Assembly (NCBI GenBank): GCA_026770615.1
Contig: MU631519.1
Location: 157,729 to 169,633 of the forward strand
Length of the DNA stretch: 11,905 nucleotides
From: Pavlovales sp. CCMP2436
Taxonomy: Eukaryota > Haptophyta > Pavlovophyceae > Pavlovales
Direction of reading: 5' to 3'
Shown: positions 1 to 6,584 of the stretch, one piece after another
Layout: every line of letters begins with the position of its first letter
Numbering within the stretch: position 1 is the stretch's first letter
Position numbers and translations under genes: made by a program
Notes under the pieces: model-generated
Told to the model about the DNA's origin: nothing
What the model saw: the letters and a program-made list of their open reading frames with translations, nothing else
Database searches by the model: none

Positions 1-258
1 CAAATTAAGGCTCTACTATTACTACTACAATCCTTTCATCATTTAGTTGAATAGGGGGTTGGGGGGGGTACAGATTAGGGTAGAACTCCCGCAATCAAAG
101 ATTTTCTACGTATGAAATCTGAGTCATTAGTTGCAAATTTTTCTATTATTATTATTATTATTATTTTAGTACTATTATGACGATTCCGATCCCGATCCCG
201 ATCCTGATTTTGATTTGATTCTGATTTTAATTTAACTTATGTTTATTGTTGCGACCAG
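1..258. other. AT-rich noncoding DNA upstream of the channel exon (probable intron)
   Basis: No coding segment is visible. The stretch holds a G-run near 55-68, a (TTA)n microsatellite at about 143-166 and a degenerate hexamer array of GATCCC/GATTTT type at about 181-230. It ends in a CAG acceptor at 256-258, immediately before an exon that starts in the middle of a conserved membrane domain. The simplest reading is therefore the 3' part of an intron whose upstream exons lie outside the window. Confidence 0.6.
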
Positions 259-2171
259 GTGATCTTGGTGAACTTCCTGGTCTGTTCGCTTGGTTTAATG
301 GCGTTCGCAATTCCAGCCATTGATCTCAGCAGTCGGTCGAGCATCACACTGACTCTCCTGCTCACCGCCATGGCTTTTAAATTTACCGTCGCAGGTGTGC
401 TTTTTTTTTTTTTTTTTTTGAACTACGACTTACTTGTAGAAAGGTTGGGCAGCAGACGGTGGGTGGCAGACAGTCGGAGGTGGACTCTGAGCGTGTGGGT
501 GCGATAACAATCAGTCACCCCCGAACGCATCTCCTAAGTACCCACCTGCTCGCTATGTCCACTCACGGCCTTAAAGCAGGAAATACCACATTTATCGATA
601 CCCCTTATTTATTATTTATTCTTCATGATTTATTCTTACTATTTTACAGACCTGATTCCGAGGGTGGGCTACAGTACCTTCATCGATCTCTACTTGTTCG
701 CGGGCGTTTCATTCCTCATGCTCGTCGCGGCAGAAAACGCAGTGATGTCAGCAGGTGCGTGTGTGTGTGTGTGTAAATGTCTAGAAGTACGTCCGTCCCC
801 TGACAGGTCTCCACCGGACCCAAGCGTTGAGAAAACACTTGGATCTAGCTAGATCAATATGAATAAATGAATAACCATGTCACAGCCGTGCGACATGTGA
901 CCCTGATATTTCAAACATTATTTCAAACATTATTTCAAATATTCGTACTGATTGAATATCCTCTCTCTCTGTCTCTGTCTACACGACCTCGTCTGTGAGT
1001 GAACGCGAGTCTCCTGCCGCACACAGCTGAGCCAATTATTATGATTTGACTAATGTTTGACATTGACCAAGTCTGTGTGTGAACACCACCTGTTGAACCA
1101 TGCTGAGCCGCTAATAATAACTATGTACCCACTCCCCAAACTGTCTTCCGTCTGCCTCCTATAACTTGCCCCCTCAGCCTGGAATGATATTATTATTATT
1201 ATTATTATTAAATGAACAGCCCTGCTCGACGAGGAGGGAGCTGCGAGCTCCAACATTATTCTCGCCGTGGACACGGGCATGCTGATCGCGCTGGGTGTGG
1301 CCTGGATGCTGGGACACGCTGCGCTGTTGGTCATGGTGTGGGTGAGTTGCGTTTTTTTTTTTTTTTTTTTTTTTGCGTTGTGTTTTGTGTTGTTTTTATA
1401 CGAATATAGGCTCTCCTTCTGTAATAACAAATAACCCTGCTACCATCATGAAACACCCCCTCCATTTCAGAGCTACATACGTCGTCAACTTCACCTCTAC
1501 CACCCCTGCTGCCAGGACTGATGTCTGACGTCGACCACGTCTGCGAGTGAACACCGCCTGTTGAACCATGCTGAGCCGCTACTACCACACATATATATAT
1601 ATATATATGTGTATATACCACCGCTTCTCTCTTTCTATGTCTGTACGATCTCGTGCGTGAGTGAACGCGAGTCTCCTGTCGCACACTCCTATCGCCAATT
1701 TTTATTATTATATACGTATATATATATATTTGTACATACCCATACATGTGTATATATCAGAGCTACTACAAGCGCACGGACAAGTTCCTCGCCAAGTCGT
1801 TGAACCTGCCCGAGGAGCACCCCGTCGGGAGCTGCTACATCATCCCTTGCTTCGAGCCCCCCCGTCTCTCCCGCAGCTTCTTCGCGCGCAAAATCAAGAA
1901 CAACTCGGGGGTCTCGAGGACCGCCAAGTTCCGCTGGCGCAAGGCCCTTCGTTACGCGATTCAGGAGGCGACGGCGCGCAGGGAGCTGGAAAGCCGGGCG
2001 CTGGGCAGCTCGGGCGCGCTCGGGGGGAGCCCGCCAATAAAGACCGGGAATAGCCAGGCTGCGCCGGAGTCCGGCCGGGGCACCGGACCCGCCGGCCGGG
2101 TCCGGGGAGCAGACCCGCCCGTGAGTGCACTCGGCCAAGCCCGGGCGAGCCAGGATAATCTATTAAGATAA
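259..2171 (+). CDS. Pentameric ligand-gated ion channel (Cys-loop type), membrane domain, 5'-partial, four exons
   Basis: Exons by my reading: 259-394, 650-754, 1220-1341 and 1761-2171. Introns are GT-AG and phases agree (1, 1, 0), giving 257 residues and a TAA stop. The sequence matches the pLGIC transmembrane domain. The end of M1 is at residues 1-19. M2 starts at Arg26 (position 0') and keeps Thr 6' and the gate Leu 9'. The M2-M3 loop has Pro 23' followed by Tyr53. M3 covers about 56-78. A short linker (79-91) leads to M4 at about 92-120. An unusual 136-residue tail, 122-257, is basic at first and then Gly/Ser/Pro-rich, with no further membrane span. The ligand-binding domain is outside the window. 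By homology the product would sit in a membrane as a pentamer gating ions; ligand and selectivity are unknown. Exons are GC-rich, introns AT-rich. It is convergent with the next gene. Confidence 0.85.
401..419 (+). repeat. Poly-T tract just after a 5' splice site
   Basis: Nineteen T residues start six bases after the donor GTGTGC of the first visible intron of the channel gene. A similar tract of 23 T lies at 1352-1374, ten bases after the donor GTGAGT of the third intron. Both are simple repeats in noncoding sequence. Confidence 0.8.
908..943 (+). repeat. Three tandem copies of a 12-base unit
   Basis: The unit ATTTCAAACATT is present twice exactly and a third time with one change (ATTTCAAATATT). 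It lies in an intron of the channel gene. Confidence 0.85.
962..1042 (+). repeat. Dispersed repeat family C, copy 1
   Basis: This is a pyrimidine-rich start followed by a core containing GAGTGAACGCGAGTCTCCTG and then GCCAATT. The same order occurs at about 1623-1709 and, more diverged, at about 11707-11780. The function is unknown; it could be part of a short non-autonomous mobile element. Confidence 0.7.
1047..1119 (+). repeat. Dispersed repeat family B, copy 1
   Basis: It contains CTGTTGAACCATGCTGAGCC followed by GCTAATAATA. A second copy starts at 1519 in the next intron, and its last part (TGCTG-CGCCGCTAATAATA) recurs at about 5184-5202. In each case an AT-rich or AT-microsatellite stretch follows. 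Confidence 0.7.
1471..1521 (+). other. Possible alternative last exon of the channel gene
   Basis: Inside the third intron a second good acceptor (TTTCAG, ending at 1470) is followed by AGCTAC, the same six bases that open the main last exon at 1761. The frame continues in phase 0 for 16 residues (SYIRRQLHLYHPCCQD) to TGA at 1519-1521. Its use would replace the 136-residue tail after M4 with a short one. It could instead be a chance acceptor, since an intronic repeat copy begins right at the stop codon. No transcript evidence is available here. Confidence 0.3.
1519..1583 (+). repeat. Dispersed repeat family B, copy 2
   Basis: It is nearly identical to 1047-1119 over the block GTGAACACC-CCTGTTGAACC and the following GCTGAGCCGCTA. 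An (AT)n tract follows at about 1590-1608. Here B precedes C (1623-1709), whereas in the upstream intron C precedes B. Confidence 0.7.
1623..1709 (+). repeat. Dispersed repeat family C, copy 2
   Basis: It shares GTGAGTGAACGCGAGTCTCC and the following TGTCGCACAC with copy 1, then GCCAATT and an ATT-rich stretch. It lies in the intron before the last channel exon, upstream of an AT microsatellite at about 1709-1757. Confidence 0.7.
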
Positions 2172-2421
2172 GCAGTGTTCCGCTATTAGAAAGCCTGGTG
2201 TTTCGGTAGTCAAAGTCAGTGAAAGGCCGGTGCAGTCAATGTGGTCAACGTCAAGTGAGACGTGCTTGGACTGTTGTTGCGGTTGACAAATCAGAATCAG
2301 TGACGGATCACTGCGATGCGAGCTTGGATGGCGCGGTGCGGCATGGGACTTGACGCGTGGTGGTGTGCCTCTATTTGGGGGTCCGAGCTCGGACTTCTCA
2401 CTGCGACAGGCGAGCTCCTCC
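2172..2421. other. Convergent intergenic region between channel and HSP20-type genes
   Basis: This 250-base gap separates the TAA of the channel gene from the TGA of the opposite-strand HSP20-type gene. It must contain both 3' ends. I see no clear AATAAA; the only CAATAAAG nearby lies inside the channel CDS at about 2035-2042. No repeat or RNA gene is visible. Confidence 0.5.
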
Positions 2422-3326
2422 TCAGGCGGAGGCGGCCAACGCCTTCTGCACGACGATCTTCTGCTTGACGAATTTGCGCTCGTCCTCGAGGGCGTCCTTG
2501 GGTACCGAGAAGACGAGGCAGTGCTTGAAGCTGCAGCTGAGGTTGCGGTCCTCCGTAATCTTGGCGGTGATCTCACTCGCGTCGGCGACGTTGCGCGGCA
2601 GCTCGAAGGCGCGGCTGTAGGGCGTGCTCCCACCCTCCGCCTTGCAGCGCACCCACACCCTCTTGCCTTGGGCCTTCACGCGCGTGTCCTCGGGCGAGAC
2701 GTCGTGAACCGTGATCGTGAAGCCCGCGTCGTCCTCGTGAACCTCGAACTCGGGCGTGGGCTGCTCGACCTAGGCCGGGCGGAGCGAGATCTTGAGCGGC
2801 GTGCCCAACTCCTGCCCAGCGCGTGGCTTAACCTGCGACTCCTTGGGCACCTGCAGTCAAGGGGCGGCAGCGGTCGGCGGTGGATAAGGGCGCGAGCGGC
2901 GCGAGCGGGGAGTGGCGCGATGCGGGCTACTCATACCGTGACGACGATGCGGTTCCCGATGTGCTCGACCGTGATCTTGAGGCAGCTTTGCACGTCGCAC
3001 GGCAGCATGACCGCGCGGCTCTGACACATGGTACCCGCCGCGTTCTGCGCCTTGATCGTGATTATCTTGGTCTGCTCGTCGACCGAGACGTCCACCTGAT
3101 CGAAGCCGTCGAGCTCATCGAAGATCACCTTGAGCCCCGCGTCCTTGCCCGCCTCGACGCGCGCGACGCTGCGGAGCGACTCGGGGATGCTGGCAAGCGA
3201 GCGCGTGAGCGCGGTGATCGAGGGCGCGAGTGAGAAGGGGCTCTCGAAGAGGTCGAGCTCGGAGAATGGGTCGTCCCAGCACAGCGGCGCCGCCACGAGC
3301 GGGAAGGGTGCGAGCGCGGAGAGCAT
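2422..3326 (-). CDS. Tandem alpha-crystallin/HSP20-domain protein, two or three exons
   Basis: Exon 1 is 3326 down to 2937, starting at ATG. An 86-base intron (2936-2851, donor GTATGA, acceptor CTGCAG) is followed by exon 2, 2850-2422, ending in TGA. Domain 1 lies at about residues 60-133. It has the beta-strand pattern of the family, a VMLP strand and an ending IVVTVPKES that resembles the usual end of an HSP20 domain. Domain 2 occupies the last 120 residues, with a canonical-looking FELPRNVADASEITA segment and the ending LVFSVPKDAL. Proteins with this fold usually bind unfolding clients or act as co-chaperones. An in-frame TAG at 2772-2770 separates the two domains. It is removed if a 63-base mini-intron, 2832-2770 (GTTAAG to CCTAG), is spliced, giving 257 residues. 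Otherwise the gene is interrupted. I saw no canonical heat-shock element upstream. Confidence 0.7.
2770..2832 (-). other. Candidate 63-base mini-intron carrying the in-frame TAG
   Basis: On the minus strand the sequence runs from CAG|GTTAAG to GGCCTAG|GTC. The length is a multiple of three, so retention keeps the frame but leaves a stop, because the TAG is itself the acceptor. Splicing would join VPKESQ to VEQPTP. The alternatives are a nonsense mutation or a sense-read TAG. Confidence 0.4.
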
Positions 3327-3601
3327 GGCAGACGGGCGCGAGCGGCAGGGAGTGCCTTGATCGAGGCGGGACAGCTGAGGTGTCGCGAATCAGGACAGTG
3401 CTTTTTGTTTGTTTTTTTGTTTGTTTGTTTGATTGATTTGATTGATCGAACTTGGGCCTAGTCATCTCAAGGGGGATAACAAAAAACAGTATTTTTTCAT
3501 AATCCCCTTGACCCAGAAAGGCCGCCGGTTGCGGAATCAGCGGCTCGTCGCGAGCTTTGCGACGACGACCTCAGACTGAGTGGCTTTTTTTTTTGTGTGT
3601 G
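3327..3601. other. 5' flank of the HSP20-type gene
   Basis: No gene is seen. The stretch includes a (GTTT)n microsatellite with a GATT extension at about 3402-3447, a small GTCGC/GCGAC hairpin at about 3547-3563 and a T-run at about 3585-3594. The promoter of the minus-strand gene should lie here, but I cannot place a TATA box or a heat-shock element with confidence. Confidence 0.45.
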
Positions 3602-4580
3602 TATGTACTCCCCCGGTTCATTGGGTTGGTCGCTCTAAGTACGTATGTATATGGCGGCCTTCCTGACGTCCCGTGGGCTGAAAAGCTAGGGCTAGTCGCC
3701 TGGGACCTGGGGCGCATTTACGTAGCTTAAAATTGCCCAACTCGAACACAAAAAAGGCGCAAAAAATTTAATTTATTAAATACATACAAAAAATGGTGAT
3801 TTTTTCAACTTTTGAGCACCCGGCCGTCTACGCCTCAGGGACTCGGATCCAAGCCGCGCCGCGCCCGGCCTCGGGTACTCGGATCCAAGCCGCACCGCGT
3901 CCGGAGATGGGGCCGCTGGGTTGTGGGCGGCCATGGTGCTTGCCGGGGTTGCTCCCCGAGCGCGCCATGTCGCCTTCGAGGCGCGCAGGTGCGGCCTTCG
4001 CGCCTTCGTTCGCCTGGGACGGGGTGCGATCAGGCGGGTCTTCGGAGGTAGAGGGCACACAGCTCGCTTATGTGGCGCGCAACGATTCCCCAGTCCCTGG
4101 GAAGGCCAGAGGACCGGGAGGAGGCCCCAGGAGCCAGCGCGCGCTTTATAAGCGAGCTGTGTGCCCTAAACCTCCGAAGACCCACCTGATCGCACCCCGT
4201 CCCAGGCGAACGAGGGCGCGACGGCCGCACCTGCGCGCCTCGAAGGCGACATGGCGCGCTCGGGGAGCACCCCCGGCAAGCACCATGGCCGCCCACAACC
4301 CAGCGGCCCCACCTCCGGGCGCGGCGCGGCTTGGATCCGAGTCCCCGAGGCGTAGACAGCCGGGTGCTCAAAAGTTGAAAAAATCACCATTTTTTGTACG
4401 TATTCAATAAATTAAAAAATTGCGCTTTTTTGTATTCGAGTTGGGCGATATTTAGCTACGTAAATACGCTCCAGGTCCCAGGCGACTGGCCCTAAGTTTT
4501 CAGCCCGCGTGGACGTCAGGAAGGCCGCCATATACATACGTATTTAACGCTACCAACCCAATGAACCGGGGAAGTATGTA
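3602..4580. mobile_element. Foldback (long inverted-repeat) element, about 1 kb
   Basis: The left arm (about 3602-4080) is the reverse complement of the right arm (about 4139-4580), with a 58-base centre. Matching landmarks are CCCCGGTTCATTGGGTTGGT at the outer ends, ATGGCGGCCTTCCTGACGTC, GTCGCCTGGGACCTGG, CAACTTTTGAGCACCCGG, ACTCGGATCCAAGCCGC and GGGCACACAGCTCGCTTAT at the inner ends. The arms differ by point changes and small gaps, so they are old rather than an assembly mirror. The outer 200 bases are mixed in composition and the inner part is GC-rich. No transposase is encoded. The frames that cross the palindrome are by-products of the symmetry. I could not see a clear target-site duplication. 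It is probably a non-autonomous foldback or MITE-like element. Confidence 0.8.
3841..3912 (+). repeat. 36-base tandem duplication in the left arm
   Basis: Two 36-base units, 3841-3876 and 3877-3912, each begin ACTCGGATCCAAGCCGC. The right arm and the solo copy at 8687-8847 have one unit only, so the duplication happened in the left arm. It accounts for nearly all of the length difference between the arms. Confidence 0.8.
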
Positions 4581-4714
4581 GCAATGAAAATGGCACATTT
4601 TTCGTGGTCGCTTACTATCTTCTGCAGTGCGGCTCTAGGCGACCAGCGACTGTGACCGACGACAACTGACAGCTAGATTGCTGAGGTGAGGAAGAACTCG
4701 CCCTCGAAACCCGG
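4581..4714. other. Spacer between the two inverted-repeat elements
   Basis: No coding region or repeat copy is recognisable in this short spacer. Confidence 0.5.
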
Positions 4715-4802
4715 GCAGCGACATGACCACTGACGCTAGCTAAATAATAAATAAAAATATATTCATTCAGAACAGTCAGACGACAGCTTGAATCCATATG
4801 AG

Positions 4803-4843
<41 letters not shown>

Positions 4844-4988
4844 CATATATAAACATATATATGTATATATACGGCCAATGTGGGCTTCCGATATTTGGGA
4901 TTTTGAAAACTTACGGACTTCGTACTGAAAATGAGCTTATATTCAGGTCCAGGATTGAGGGCGGGCGCCTATGTGACATATATGTATG

Positions 4989-5021
<33 letters not shown>

Positions 5022-5129
5022 GCTTATGTATGTATATATTACTGATAGGGATTCAAGCTGGCGTCTGACTGTTCTGAATGTTATATATATATAATGTATG
5101 TCTCCAAACGTCAGTGGTCATGTCGCTGC
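4715..5129. mobile_element. Inverted-repeat element (MITE-like), about 415 bases
   Basis: The outer 21 bases at 4715-4735 (GCAGCGACATG-ACCACTGACG) are perfectly inverted at 5109-5129. Inside them a second pair, 4765-4795 and 5049-5079, matches at 30 of 31 bases and contains AGTCAGACG and CAGCTTGAATCC. Between the inner pair are (AT)n and (TATG)n microsatellites flanking a unique block that begins GGCCAATGTGGGCTTCCGAT at 4873. No protein is encoded. The inner repeat is found on its own at 5374-5412 and in two or three copies at 11787-11905, which suggests a dispersed family. I did not identify a target-site duplication. Confidence 0.65.
5046..5084 (+). repeat. 39-base dispersed repeat, copy 1
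   Basis: It begins GATAGGGATTCAAGCTGGCG and ends GTTCTGAATGTT. Identical copies are at 5374-5412 and 11867-11905, a shorter copy is at 11827-11854, and inverted diverged copies are at 4765-4795 and 11787-11812. Confidence 0.9.
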
Positions 5130-5199
5130 GTGTCAGGTGATCAATGCATCATGCAGAGACTGAGATATATGTATGTATGTGTATGCTGCGCCGCTAATA

Positions 5200-5230
<31 letters not shown>

Positions 5231-5234
5231 ACAT

Positions 5235-5269
<35 letters not shown>

Positions 5270-5440
5270 GGCCAGTGTGGGTTTCCGATATTTCAAAATA
5301 TGTGTGTGTGTGTGTGTGTATGTGTGTGTGTGTGTATGTACATACATATATACATATATACATATATATTTATGATAGGGATTCAAGCTGGCGTCTGACT
5401 GTTCTGAATGTTGTGCTGGTCTGAGCGCTGCGTCGCCCAT
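5130..5440 (+). repeat. Partial second unit of the same repeat family, with microsatellites
   Basis: The block GGCCAGTGTGGGTTTCCGAT at 5270 repeats the one at 4873 with two differences. It is again followed, after a TG/TA microsatellite (about 5300-5370), by the 39-base repeat at 5374-5412. Upstream lie the tail of repeat family B (about 5184-5202) and a long (AT)n tract (about 5200-5269). The inverted left end seen in the neighbouring element is not present here. Confidence 0.65.
5374..5412 (+). repeat. 39-base dispersed repeat, copy 2
   Basis: It is identical to 5046-5084. The sequence after it differs from that after copy 1, so the conserved unit ends at about GAATGTT. Confidence 0.9.
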
Positions 5441-6584
5441 TGCCTGCTGCGTGCCTTAGTCGGCTGCGCTTACTTGGGAGGGCGGAGGGTGACTTTAAGT
5501 AAGTAAATGTGAGTTCTGTGAGTCCATAAATAATAAGCAAAGAGTTTATAGCACATTGTCAACAAGTATTAATACAAATCGGCGGCGCACTCCGTTTTTA
5601 TCTAAGAAAAATCACAGAGTGATTGCAAACTGTACTCAAACTCTTCCCGCGCGCGAACGGCAACCCCACCTGGCTATATCGCGCTCTGGCTGAGCCAGGT
5701 GCACCTCGGCGGCTATTCGTTCCCAACTCTGTGAGAGCTACGCGAGACGTCAGGCGATGTTCTCCGAAGTCTTCGTCTTCAACGTGAGCCAGTTATGCTG
5801 TGAATGTGTGTGCAGGGGTTCCCAAACGCGGCAATTCGATGCAGTTCAACCAGTTCTTCTCTCTGGAGCTTCTGACTGAGGTCGCGTCGATGCAGAGGCG
5901 CTGGCTCACGTTTTTTTATTTAAGTCTCATCTCCGTCTTTCTAGAAATATTTTAGTCCTCTGATGCAGTGACGAGGGGATGATAACGCTAACACGCGCAG
6001 TATAGGCTCTTGCAAATCCCTGATGTACCAACCTTGCTGAAATTATAGGCGTTGATTCGCATAAATATCGTTGAGAACACTCGGATGAAGGCGCGCTCTG
6101 CTTTTCAGAGCATCCGTCCCCACTGCTGAGTTACCAGCAAAATGCGCCATGCATAATTATTTTGACGCATAGTAGATAAATAAATTATTCAGTGTAGTGA
6201 ACATGGTAACTACCATATTTATTTATGTATTTACCAGAAGCCGCTGATATATGCATCTACCAGCACCATATTGAAAATGTATGTAATCATTACAACAGTT
6301 TTTTTGCTCATCGCTAGCAACTGACTAGTTACTGATCATTTGTCTACCGTGGCGGCTGCAGGTAAAACTAACTAGTTACTGACAAGTGCTAGTTACAATA
6401 ACTAGATGTTGTATTACGCGATAAAAATGAGATAGTTATAACTATTATAACTATACAACTAGTTATTATCATAATAATCTATATAGGAGAATATCCAGCT
6501 GGAAGCTACAATATAGTTATCGGCGGCTGTAACTTCCAAAAAACTCGACGTCGAAGTAACTTGTCAATAGACAGAAACATGCAA
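5441..6584. other. Long AT-rich region without a recognisable gene
   Basis: No long open frame is present. I see a 9-base inverted repeat CACCTGGCT/AGCCAGGTG at 5667-5675 and 5693-5701 and a short open frame at about 5788-5955 that I do not accept as a gene. A degenerate hairpin-like AT segment lies near 6175-6232. A cluster of ACTAGTTA-type motifs (6324-6467) and a small inverted repeat GGAAGCTACA/TGTAACTTCC (6501-6510, 6528-6537) lie just past the 3' end of the minus-strand gene at 6585. Part of this is presumably that gene's 3' UTR. Confidence 0.5.
6324..6467. repeat. Cluster of ACTAGTTA motifs
   Basis: ACTAGTTACTGA occurs at 6324 and 6371, GCTAGTTAC at about 6389, the self-complementary GTTATAAC at 6435-6442, and AACTAGTTATT at 6457-6467. 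The units are partly palindromic and irregularly spaced. No function is assigned. Confidence 0.55.

Larger units (their letters stand above)
755..1219 (+). other. Second visible intron of the channel gene
   Basis: This 465-base intron has donor GTGCGT and acceptor ACAG. It contains a (TG)n run at about 759-774, a perfect palindrome GATCTAGCTAGATC at 842-855, a 12-base tandem repeat at 908-943, two dispersed repeat segments (962-1042 and 1047-1119) and an (ATT)n run at about 1188-1210 just before the acceptor. No exon is apparent within it. Confidence 0.65.

Noticed and set aside
3793..4410. A 205-codon plus-strand open frame across the foldback element
   Set aside because: It reads through both arms of the palindrome. 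The symmetry also gives matching frames on the other strand, and the translation is Arg/Pro/Gly-rich without domains.
4803..5424. Tyr/Ile-rich open frames in the AT and TG microsatellites
   Set aside because: Simple repeats lacking stops by composition; the translations are pure repeat.
5788..5955. Short plus-strand open frame with an ATG at 5839 and a hydrophobic end, after a TGTGTGCAG acceptor-like site
   Set aside because: It is too short, has no family signal, and no upstream exon joins it in a convincing phase.
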